Shown here piece after piece: positions 6,652 through 14,249 of a stretch of 64,000 nucleotides of DNA; position 1 is the stretch's first letter; each line of letters opens with the position of its first letter. The notes under the pieces were generated by a model, which worked only from the letters and a program-made list of their open reading frames with translations, searched no databases and had not been told where the DNA came from. The stretch covers positions 1,971,001 to 2,035,000 of the forward strand of contig NZ_CP011039.1 of NCBI RefSeq assembly GCF_000238255.3. The letters run 5' to 3'. This DNA comes from Pseudoalteromonas spongiae UST010723-006. GTDB lineage: Bacteria; Pseudomonadota; Gammaproteobacteria; Enterobacterales; Alteromonadaceae. A program made the translations under genes and the position numbers.

Positions 6652-7245
6652 TTAAAAAGCTAGCAGTGGAACACTACCTTTGTATTCTTCATTTGTCGCA
6701 AAACCATAACTATTAAAAGTATTTTGTATTGAATTTGCTAGCTCTAACCTTAAGTGCAGTACAAAGTCATTTTGGTTCCTTTTGCTGGCAATGGGGATTT
6801 TATGAAATGTGCTAATTTCTATATCGCTGGACACGTACTGTGGGGTGTACTCCTCACCGCGCGCCTCGGCTCTGCGTTTTGCACGTTCCATTCGGCGGCG
6901 CTTTTCACCCATAAACAACTTACCTAGGCTTTGATCGCGAATGATTCGGACTTCTGTCGCATCAGCTGGTACAGGTTTGATAACTGAGATTTCAAACAGC
7001 TTGTCGTGGGCCATCATTTCAAAGTAGTTTTGCTGGCTTAGGTTTTTAAGTGCTGTTTTATCTTCACTCACAAAAGCTATCTGATTGCCTAAGTGTTTAT
7101 CCGTCCATTTGGGGAAGCTGACACCAATGTGGTTGCAGCTTAGTTTGTTCATAAAACCGTGCAATATGCCAATGCAACGGCCCGCTAGTAGAGTTACATC
7201 ACAGTTTTCTGGTAGGTAAGTAATGGTAAAATAAGCTCGGCTCAT
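6652..7245 (-). CDS. cas6: Cas6f (Csy4-type) CRISPR RNA endonuclease, 197 aa
   Basis: Cuts the precursor CRISPR RNA at the base of the repeat hairpin and stays bound as part of Cascade. His29 (in CIGILHGF) sits exactly where the catalytic His29 of Csy4 lies. The basic helix KRRRMERAKRRAEARG (around residues 115-130) matches the arginine-rich RNA-binding helix. The length is close to that of Csy4 (187). It is the last gene of tniQ-cas8-cas7-cas6, overlaps cas7 by four bases (ATGA-type junction) and directly precedes the array. Confidence 0.93.
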   Translation of the reverse strand: MSRAYFTITYLPENCDVTLLAGRCIGILHGFMNKLSCNHIGVSFPKWTDKHLGNQIAFVSEDKTALKNLSQQNYFEMMAHDKLFEISVIKPVPADATEVRIIRDQSLGKLFMGEKRRRMERAKRRAEARGEEYTPQYVSSDIEISTFHKIPIASKRNQNDFVLHLRLELANSIQNTFNSYGFATNEEYKGSVPLLAF

Positions 7246-8264
7246 TCTTTGGTCCTTTGGAATAACCCACCTTTGATTAAAACTGCTGCTATATAGTGAA
7301 TATGACTTGCCTGCTCTTGGTTTTTTAAACCGTTTTGCTCCATTTCTTTTACATATAGCGCAATTTTTTTTAGCAGTGAATAAAAGTCTAATCGTTTGCT
7401 TGGCGCGCGTCTGGCTATCACGTTTTTGTAATCTGCGCCGTATTCGTGAATTCTTAAGCGCTTGTTTGCGCCTTCATCATACCAGTCATCAATCATTTGA
7501 ATGGCAGCGCCCACCTTTTGAGAATGAAAGCAGGCTGCGTCTTTACCCGCTACTTGTGTATACGCATAAGTTCTTGCTATGGCGCCGTTTTCTGCGAATG
7601 ATTGGCTTGGATAAATTTCCTGCCCAAAGTAGGTATCGATCTTGGCAGTTACTTCTAAAAAGCAAAAGCTATATGGGTCTTCTAGCCCTGTCTGGATAAC
7701 GTCTGTGAGTGTATGTAACGAATCTTCAGCTTCGCGCCATTTGCCCTCCCAGCGTAAACGGTTGGCTTTGCTGATGCTGATAGGTTTAAACCCTTCGCCA
7801 ATTATCTCTAAATCTACATTGGGTGACGTTTTGTTTCGCCATAGCCACTCGCAGATAAGAATATTTTTGGCATAACGCTTTGCCAAATCCCTGAAGCCAC
7901 CATGCTGCTTGTAGGTGTTCATAAAACGTGTGAGCCAATAACTTACTTTTGGTTCACTACATACGTTAGGTTCTAGACTGTTTGCTTCTACTCTGAGTGA
8001 AAACCGGCAATAGACTTGTTGCACTGTGGGTGGCACATAGCAAAGCTCTATGGTGTGCGGATTACCAAAGGCCAAGTCTTGCGGTGCTAGCTCTTTAGGA
8101 GTGGCTTCATTTTTGTAAGCTTCGACAAACCCTGACTTTTGACCTCGGATCTTTTGCCGTTCAATTTGTAGTGGTTCAAAATCGCTTTCTGGTGTTTTAT
8201 AAAAGAACACCGCCTTACCTGGCGAGAGTGAGCGGGTGTATGTGAGCTGGCGTGGGAGTTTCAT
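7242..8264 (-). CDS. cas7: Cas7f (Csy3-type) Cascade backbone subunit, 340 aa
   Basis: Six copies of this protein coat the spacer part of the guide RNA in the I-F complex and flip every sixth base. The sequence starts MKLPRQLTYTRSLSPGKAVF, closely like other Csy3 N-termini, and has the expected length. The ATG overlaps the cas8 stop (TAATG), and its own stop overlaps the cas6 start, so the three are translationally coupled. The mismatch pattern of the homing spacer (6, 12, 18, 24) is what this subunit's base flipping would allow. Confidence 0.93.
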   Translation of the reverse strand: MKLPRQLTYTRSLSPGKAVFFYKTPESDFEPLQIERQKIRGQKSGFVEAYKNEATPKELAPQDLAFGNPHTIELCYVPPTVQQVYCRFSLRVEANSLEPNVCSEPKVSYWLTRFMNTYKQHGGFRDLAKRYAKNILICEWLWRNKTSPNVDLEIIGEGFKPISISKANRLRWEGKWREAEDSLHTLTDVIQTGLEDPYSFCFLEVTAKIDTYFGQEIYPSQSFAENGAIARTYAYTQVAGKDAACFHSQKVGAAIQMIDDWYDEGANKRLRIHEYGADYKNVIARRAPSKRLDFYSLLKKIALYVKEMEQNGLKNQEQASHIHYIAAVLIKGGLFQRTKE

Positions 8265-10315
8265 TAGTCGTACTCAAACTTTGACTTTTTCATAAGCATA
8301 GATGCTTTTTTGCAATGCATGGTCCAAAACCCATGATTAAAAAAATGCCGAGCACCAGATAGCCGAGCCGTGACCGCATCTACACATTCAAGCAACCCAA
8401 TAACAGGCTCAACATAGCAATGTAACTGGGTGATTGAGCCTTGCCTTGGTTTTGGTTCTTCAAGGGCTAAGTAACCCAGTGCAGCTGGCCGCATAGTGGG
8501 TCGCAGCGTTAATTGCTCAGCCAATTCCTCAAAACTGCTCACTTCAACTGATGTTGGATATAGCCAAGAACCACCTTTAGGCAACGAGCGAATACGCTCA
8601 AATAATGCTAATGGTTTTGCATAAACTTGGCACCAATCAACTTGAACATATAACGATGGCGGGTGGAGCGTGCCACCCGCATAGCGCGATGGAAATGCAG
8701 CTTTCAGCAGGTTTTCAGACAAGTCGTTAGCAACAGCTTGATTTTTGGTTTGCACTCTAAATACTAAATCAAAACATATATCGCACTTAGGTATTTGCAT
8801 AATTGCCGAGCGCAGCGGCTCACGCTTTTGACCGTCTTTTTTGAGTTTATTGGGCTCTGGCAACTGCTTGTGATTGTGCAATTGGTACGAGCGAATATAC
8901 ACAGCCACACCAATCACATGTACGCCACTGCCTACCAGCTTTTGCAGCTTACGTTGAAATTGATGCCCCAAACCTTCAAGCGCGGTGATTGACGGCATAC
9001 CCATTATGTAAGGGTTCGGCATTGCCTCGGCATTGTAGACGCGCAAATTCTGACAATGCACGTACTTAATATGCTCCGCCTCAAGCTCGCCCTCTTGGTT
9101 ATTTTGATGCGATAGCACATAACTAAGTTGCGCTTTTAAGATAGGCATTAGTTTTGGGTGATAAGCATAGCGCTTTAAGTATTTAAGCCCATTCATTTGC
9201 TTGTTGAGCTCTTGGCTTAAAGTAAGCTCTAATTGCTTGTATTCTTTGGTAGCTAAAAGCTTTACTAGCTCAGAGTCTGAGTCATTTATCGTTTCGCTTT
9301 GCACCAATTTTATGAGCTTTTCTAACCATCCATAAAGTGCTGTTCGTAACACCTTAATTGCAGCAACACGTGCTAAACGCTTTTGCCTAAGCGTATTAAA
9401 CGGCTTTGACTTTGATAGCACCAGCAAAGCCTCACTCAATGTTTTGCTATTTAATAACGACACATTAAAAAGCCGTTGCTCGTCTTGGCTGTAGTAGTTG
9501 TTAACGGTTGTCGCACTGTAAGTTTTAACAAAGTACTTAAGCACGTTAACTCTGCCTCCCAGTGCGCTTGGCAGCTCTCCAACATTTACAGGTCGATTGT
9601 GTTCAATGATCCCGCGTTTAAGCAAACCGCTGCGCGTTGCCGTTTGCATCACAGCCAAAACGGCGTGGCTCACAACGGGCGATACACTCAAGTAATCATG
9701 CTCTATTGGAATAAGCAACTGAGGGGTGTAATTGCTAATTTGCTCAGGCAAGTCTTCATTGGGGAGCTGCGCGGCTATTTGCTCACACACTGTTATAACA
9801 TCCTTTTTTAGTAACCCAAGCTCACTAAACTGTTCTACCCAAAAGCCCTCTTGCTTTGCAAGCAGCTGTGCCAAACACACATATTCACCACGCCAAATAA
9901 AGCCTCTTAAAAACAACTTAGCATGATTAATTTTAGCGCTATCGTGCGACCAGCCAAATTGCGCAGGGTACCTACTACTACTGACAACCCTATGCCCATC
10001 ATCAACTACTTGCGCCAATAACCTTTGGTGACTAACTCGAATATCAGGGTATTTTAAATTATGAGTGTGATACCATTTCACTTCATCAATACAAGTTTTA
10101 AGGTGTTGCTCATCACGCAGCACGGCCTTCGCGGCACTCATACTTGTTAAGTCTTTTATGTCTTTACGTTTGTAAGTGAGGTTAATTAAAACTACCAACG
10201 CTTGAAACTCACTCCCTGTAGTATCAATATATTCAGAGTATGGTGCAAATGCAACTCGTAACGTTTGAGTAAGCTCTTTGATTGGGGTATTTTGAAGTAG
10301 TGTGTTCAGTTCCAT
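8264..10315 (-). CDS. cas8: Cas8f-Cas5f natural fusion, 683 aa
   Basis: The large Cascade subunit that recognises the PAM and binds the 5' handle of the guide. In I-F1 systems Csy1 and Csy2 are separate; the single ~680-residue protein is the fused form typical of I-F3 transposons. The N-terminal ~330 residues would be the Cas8f part. The C-terminal part, with ILMGMP-like motif (PNPYIMGMPSITALEGLGHQ, around residue 430) and later beta-rich segments, resembles Cas5f (Csy2). It starts three bases after the tniQ stop. No I-F nuclease-helicase (Cas2-3) is encoded nearby. Confidence 0.92.
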   Translation of the reverse strand: MELNTLLQNTPIKELTQTLRVAFAPYSEYIDTTGSEFQALVVLINLTYKRKDIKDLTSMSAAKAVLRDEQHLKTCIDEVKWYHTHNLKYPDIRVSHQRLLAQVVDDGHRVVSSSRYPAQFGWSHDSAKINHAKLFLRGFIWRGEYVCLAQLLAKQEGFWVEQFSELGLLKKDVITVCEQIAAQLPNEDLPEQISNYTPQLLIPIEHDYLSVSPVVSHAVLAVMQTATRSGLLKRGIIEHNRPVNVGELPSALGGRVNVLKYFVKTYSATTVNNYYSQDEQRLFNVSLLNSKTLSEALLVLSKSKPFNTLRQKRLARVAAIKVLRTALYGWLEKLIKLVQSETINDSDSELVKLLATKEYKQLELTLSQELNKQMNGLKYLKRYAYHPKLMPILKAQLSYVLSHQNNQEGELEAEHIKYVHCQNLRVYNAEAMPNPYIMGMPSITALEGLGHQFQRKLQKLVGSGVHVIGVAVYIRSYQLHNHKQLPEPNKLKKDGQKREPLRSAIMQIPKCDICFDLVFRVQTKNQAVANDLSENLLKAAFPSRYAGGTLHPPSLYVQVDWCQVYAKPLALFERIRSLPKGGSWLYPTSVEVSSFEELAEQLTLRPTMRPAALGYLALEEPKPRQGSITQLHCYVEPVIGLLECVDAVTARLSGARHFFNHGFWTMHCKKASMLMKKSKFEYD

Positions 10316-10318
10316 TGA

Positions 10319-11497
10319 TCACCATGGTGGTACAAATTGTTGTGGCTTGTTAGATATGCTCGGTGCAAAAGACTGTTGTAGTTCAATAACCTGTCTTAGG
10401 TAAAATAAATTATCGCTCGGCTTTAAAAACGTATTCTTTTTAGGTGGCTGAACAGCTGCTAAAAAACCCTCTTCGTATAACCTAAATACTTGCTCGGTAT
10501 TTGTGCCAAGAATTACGGCGGCATCGAGCATAGAGATTAATAGGTCACTTAAGTTTGGGTGTTTTTTCTTTGGGTTTTGCTCAACGAGCTTGGTTAAGAA
10601 TGCAATGATGGCCAACTGCACCGTATTGTAACCTTGCGAACCAGCACAAGCGAGCTTGCTGTCCTTAAGTAAACTACCAAATACATCATTAAACGGCGTG
10701 TGGTTAAAAGGCCTAAGCTGTTTTATTTTTGCAAGTTCAGCGATATTACTTAGTTCATCCTGAAACCCACTGAGCCCGTTAGAAAAGTAGCTTACAAACA
10801 GTTCGCTAAACTCATCGTCATCAAAGCTTATAGATTGCCACTGACTAAACCAAGCCATAAGCCCAACAAGTTTTGCGTCAGCAGTACTAGTCAGGGCACT
10901 TGCCAGCTTCAAGTCTGCTTGACTCGCCTTTGGTCCTTGCTTGATTGCAGCACCACACTCACACTCTAAAAACGCCTCAGACACTCTGTAGTCAATTTCA
11001 GTGTTGCATTGTCTACATATTTTAGTTAACTGCCGATTATGCTTATGACAGGCTTTATAGACTTTTAAATGCCAAAGATAAGGTACGTACACTTCTTGCT
11101 TTAAACATTCGGTGCAAACAGGAATGTTAGACTTGCGAAGCAACTGACGAGGCACCAATAACCCACTACGAGCAACAGCCGTGATAACACCAAACTGTGT
11201 ATTACTGCGAAGCCAACATAAGTTAAGCAGCTCAGACGCTTCAACCCCTGCTAACTGCGCAACCAACCGCAGCGCCCGCACCCGAAAGTTACTCGACTGC
11301 GATGCCTTATAAACATCAACCGATTGCAACTCGTTTGAAAAAGCCCCTTCCAGCTCGTGATCTTGCGTTACCAGCCAATCCCACAAAATATCAGCCATAT
11401 CTGCAAAGCCTAGGTAGCCATTATCTTGTGACAAACGAAGCAAATAGCTTTCAATAGTTTCATCAGGGTATGGAGTTGCTTGAGAAAGGAATTGCAT
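10319..11497 (-). CDS. tniQ: TniQ transposition targeting protein, 392 aa
   Basis: Links the guide-loaded Cascade to TnsC and so to the transposase. In I-F3 elements a TniQ dimer binds at the Cas6/Cas7 end of the complex. The N-terminus (FLSQATPYPDETIESYLLRL) is the TniQ family hallmark. Zinc-finger cysteines follow: C128..C131, C150..H153, C161..C164 and C179.C181. The length matches I-F3 TniQ proteins (about 390-400). It is first in the tniQ-cas8-cas7-cas6 operon. A near-consensus promoter and an Xre-type palindrome lie just upstream. Confidence 0.94.
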   Translation of the reverse strand: MQFLSQATPYPDETIESYLLRLSQDNGYLGFADMADILWDWLVTQDHELEGAFSNELQSVDVYKASQSSNFRVRALRLVAQLAGVEASELLNLCWLRSNTQFGVITAVARSGLLVPRQLLRKSNIPVCTECLKQEVYVPYLWHLKVYKACHKHNRQLTKICRQCNTEIDYRVSEAFLECECGAAIKQGPKASQADLKLASALTSTADAKLVGLMAWFSQWQSISFDDDEFSELFVSYFSNGLSGFQDELSNIAELAKIKQLRPFNHTPFNDVFGSLLKDSKLACAGSQGYNTVQLAIIAFLTKLVEQNPKKKHPNLSDLLISMLDAAVILGTNTEQVFRLYEEGFLAAVQPPKKNTFLKPSDNLFYLRQVIELQQSFAPSISNKPQQFVPPW

Positions 11498-11503
11498 TTC
11501 AAA

Positions 11504-11530
11504 CCTAAACTAAGAAATCCTTAGTTTAGG
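11504..11530. promoter_or_regulatory. Xre operator at the tniQ-cas promoter
   Basis: A perfect 11-bp inverted repeat (CCTAAACTAAG, five bases, CTTAGTTTAGG). Its core ACTAAG-N5-CTTAGT is repeated twice upstream of the xre gene (12464-12480 and 12498-12514). It lies between the -10 element and the tniQ start, a position where a bound repressor would block transcription. Confidence 0.78.
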
Positions 11531-11557
11531 TATAGTTTGTTTTTATAACTTCGTCAA
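11529..11557 (-). promoter_or_regulatory. Promoter of the tniQ-cas operon
   Basis: On the minus strand TTGACG (11557-11552), 17 bases, then TATACC (11534-11529): a near-consensus sigma-70 promoter with ideal spacing, about 30 bases before the tniQ ATG. The downstream palindrome overlaps its edge. Confidence 0.72.
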
Positions 11558-12131
11558 ATTCATTTACCTTTTAAATGAGCGCTTTGCTTTTAGAAAAAAT
11601 AGACAAGCATTTATATTTCAAAACCAGAGATGAATCAAAACCATCTCTCAATATAGGCTTAGCCATTCTTCGGTAAATTTAATGGCTTTTCTTAGTTTAA
11701 GTCTTAGCTGGAATGATAATGATATTCTAGTAAACTGTTCACAGGGTAACGAGCATAATATGTTTTGAGTTTTTATGCTTCTTCGAAATAGTGACCTACA
11801 CGGATTGGGCAAACTCATGTTCAACACTATCTCCCATCCAAGAAGCTCCATTTAGCTTATTCCGAGAGGCGACTCTCTTTAATTATTGCTTCTTTCACTT
11901 GAAGAGAGAAGGATCTACCTACTTTGCTTGTGGTAAAGTCAAAGCTAAGAGTGACTTCAGTGGATTATTTCAACTCCATAATTCCCTGCAGCAATCTCAA
12001 CGTGGAAATCCGAGCTTCTCTTTTGGTCATATTAAATGGCAATTGTGCCTTATTAAAGCTAGAAGTTGATTTAAAAGCTCACGAAGAATCCTTTGTTCAC
12101 ACTGCTATGAAGTTCATCACGACAGACCTAA
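11558..12131. other. Non-coding stretch between tniQ promoter and xre
   Basis: About 570 bases with only short overlapping frames on both strands, none with a good ribosome-binding site or recognised motif. It could hold decayed cargo. Nothing firm is seen. Confidence 0.35.
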
Positions 12132-12437
12132 TTAATCAGAGATATCCTTCGCTATTTTAATAATTTGATCTCTCGCATCTTCACTCATATTGCTCCAACT
12201 ACGTATTAGTTCGGCCAGCCTATTTTCTTCACAATAAAAATAAGCGACAGGCACACTCAACTCGTCAGCAATACGCTTCATTGTTGTGAAGTCTGGTGCA
12301 TGCTTGCCTTTTTCATACTGGTTCATTCTTGCACTAGCCGTATTGGGCTCCATACCTAAAGCAATGCCTAGCTGCTGTTGTGTGTAACCAGCTGCTTTGC
12401 GAGCCTCTTTTAGACGTGAAGGCGTTGGTGATTCCAT
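12132..12437 (-). CDS. Xre-family helix-turn-helix regulator, 101 aa
   Basis: Cro/C1-type DNA-binding protein. The ATG at 12437 (MESPTPSRLKEARKAAG) follows TAAGG at a good distance; a TTG start at 12461 is possible but lacks this. The HTH covers about residues 8-62 (TQQQLGIALGMEPNTASARM... as turn and recognition helices, then ISVPVAYFY-like motif ELSVPVAYFYCEEN), followed by a short helical C-terminus. Related regulators are known to govern cas and guide expression in I-F3 transposons. The matching palindromes upstream of this gene and of tniQ support autoregulation and control of tniQ-cas. Whether it represses only, or also activates, cannot be read here. Confidence 0.87.
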   Translation of the reverse strand: MESPTPSRLKEARKAAGYTQQQLGIALGMEPNTASARMNQYEKGKHAPDFTTMKRIADELSVPVAYFYCEENRLAELIRSWSNMSEDARDQIIKIAKDISD

Positions 12438-12463
12438 AAGTACCTTAGCTACTAATTTCAATA

Positions 12464-12514
12464 GCTAAGATTCTCTTAGTATAACGCTCGTTTTCATACT
12501 AAGGAATACTTAGT
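12464..12514. promoter_or_regulatory. Tandem Xre operators upstream of xre
   Basis: Two copies of the tniQ-operator core: GCTAAG-N5-CTTAGT at 12464-12480 and ACTAAG-N5-CTTAGT at 12498-12514, 34 bases apart centre to centre (about three helical turns). They lie just before the xre start, so autoregulation is likely. Confidence 0.75.
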
Positions 12515-12587
12515 TTTATCAAATATGTTTCAATATCTATTCTTTGTTGTATTTTTCATTGAAATGCATTGGCATAAGGAGTGAAAA

Positions 12588-12638
12588 ATGCTCGTATACG
12601 AACTCGACGAAAATCAAAACGGACAAAAATTTATATAA
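12588..12638 (+). pseudogene. Possible 16-codon peptide or gene remnant divergent from xre
   Basis: An ATG with a strong AAGGAG six bases upstream opens a short frame (MLVYELDENQNGQKFI) that stops at 12636. The ribosome-binding site is better than most here, but the product is tiny and the following DNA has no continuation I recognise. It may be the 5' end of a gene lost by deletion. Confidence 0.25.
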
Positions 12639-13514
12639 AAACAATTGCAAGGTGGTCAAAGAAATAATTAAGTTAGAAGCTTTTGAATCATATTTAGTCT
12701 AATGAGTTGAAAAACTTGTAAGGAACTAAAGGCAAATAAACAAAAATTGGGGCTAGAAAATTCCCTTTCTTGATATTGTGAATGACATTCAACACCAACT
12801 AAAAACAGAGAACATTAACACTAGCAAACATCTGGCAATCAAAGCGCAACATCACGATGTTGAAAAAACAAGGTAGGCTAGACCGAATTGAGATGGCAGA
12901 AAGTAATTACAACCAATCTAAATCAGGCTATTCACATGGGTAAGAGCTATCTAGTGTGAAAAGGATGGCTACCTAGAAACCTTAACATGTCAGCCCCGAA
13001 GAGGCGTTACTGCGAGATACAAAAGCCAGTTAAATTCGCATGGCCAAAAGCCGCCACTTTGGTGTTTTGGCTAATTGCACTTATTAATGTTTGATAAAAT
13101 AGCCGAATTAATTAAACACATAGAAATGGAGTGCTCAATAAACCCCTTCTCTATTTTCGAGGAGCTTACATGCAAACTCCCATCAACAGATTCATATTAC
13201 AAATTTCGAGAGTAAGCTTCTTCCTTTGGTATCATTGAGAAAATTAAAAACTTATTTGACCCTGTGTAAATTACCCTCACCTCTCTGTTCGTATTCATCA
13301 AAAGAGGCGCTATTTGCTGTGACTGAGTAGAAACTAATCGAATGTAAAATCTGAGAATTTACGTCCACCTTAAGAAATAAGTCAAACAAGATGGTCACCT
13401 TATCTTCAACGTCTAAATCTTAATGGTTATTGGCTTTAAATTGCAATAACTAAAAACTCTTTCGTAACTGTTAAACCGAAGTACACTTAAAGACCTCACA
13501 ATAGTAATTGATTT
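12639..13514. other. Mostly non-coding cargo boundary region
   Basis: Nearly 900 bases between the regulator and the RADAR operon. Apart from the interrupted small frame at 13087-13269, I see no gene, RNA or repeat. It looks like a decayed cargo junction, where modules were gained and lost. Confidence 0.4.
13087..13269 (+). pseudogene. Small hypothetical frame with one in-frame stop
   Basis: ATG at 13087 opens 42 codons (MFDKIAELIKHIEMECSINP...) ending at TAA 13213-13215. The same frame then continues with protein-like sequence (ASSFGIIEKIKNLFDPV) to TAA at 13267. This looks like a ~60-codon gene broken by a nonsense change, or a chance frame. There is no clear ribosome-binding site and no family is recognised. 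Confidence 0.25.
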
Positions 13515-14234
13515 CTATACCTGCTGCTTCAGTTGCTCAATTTTGTTTAAGATATAGAATGAATCAGAAACCGTATCATTATATTTTTGACTTTCGAACT
13601 GTTCTAATACCCCTAAATATTCCAGAATGTTACGCTCACTAATTGCAACACCAAAGCTTTCTCTGGCTAGATTTAGTTCAATCAATGCCTGCATCTTTGA
13701 CGAAAATAATTTGAATCTATCATTTTGCCGTGTCCAACCGAGCGTCTTATCAACAAGAGGAGGTAAAATACATAAAGGTACAAACACAACGATCCCTAGC
13801 GCAACTGTATGTACTTCTTTATAAATAAGGGTTGAGACACTATAAATGATAGCTATCATCAACACATTAAAAACAAGTTTATTTAATAAACGCCATATTT
13901 TATCCATCCCCTTATATTTTAGACCTACAAATACAAAATGAACTAAGACAACTGCACATAACGTGCAAAGTGTATCTGAGGTTATATAAACAGAAAATGG
14001 TAGACTCGGTACCAACGAGTTTGCAACTTGGGTACCTATGTCTTTTACAAATCCCAAAGCAAATATCGTTAAATAAAAAATTAAAACCGGAATTGTGAAA
14101 AGCGGTATTCGGCGTATCACATACCGCTGCCAATAACTTGCTTGTTGCTTTGATTCAAACTCGCCCTTTTTGACTTGTATCTGAATGTTCAATTCATCAA
14201 ATGTTGAAATGGGTGTATTTTCTTGATCACTCAT
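13515..14234 (-). CDS. RADAR-associated membrane protein (RdrD / SLATT-like), 239 aa
   Basis: Third gene of the RADAR operon. It has about four hydrophobic segments: around residues 47-65 (LFTIPVLIFYLTIFALGF), 88-105, 121-138 and 143-160. A cytoplasmic C-terminal helical domain of about 70 residues follows. RADAR loci are known to carry an accessory membrane protein, either SLATT-type or Csx27-like; this topology with a conserved C-terminal helical tail fits SLATT better, but I cannot verify by search. It starts 15 bases after the rdrB stop, so is almost certainly co-transcribed. It may act as an effector pore or modulate the RdrA-RdrB complex. Confidence 0.6.
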   Translation of the reverse strand: MSDQENTPISTFDELNIQIQVKKGEFESKQQASYWQRYVIRRIPLFTIPVLIFYLTIFALGFVKDIGTQVANSLVPSLPFSVYITSDTLCTLCAVVLVHFVFVGLKYKGMDKIWRLLNKLVFNVLMIAIIYSVSTLIYKEVHTVALGIVVFVPLCILPPLVDKTLGWTRQNDRFKLFSSKMQALIELNLARESFGVAISERNILEYLGVLEQFESQKYNDTVSDSFYILNKIEQLKQQV

Positions 14235-14249
14235 TAAAGTTTACTCTTG

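Noticed and set aside
11648..12160. Three overlapping frames between tniQ and xre on both strands
   Set aside because: They overlap one another, lack ribosome-binding sites and show no motif; best read as chance frames.
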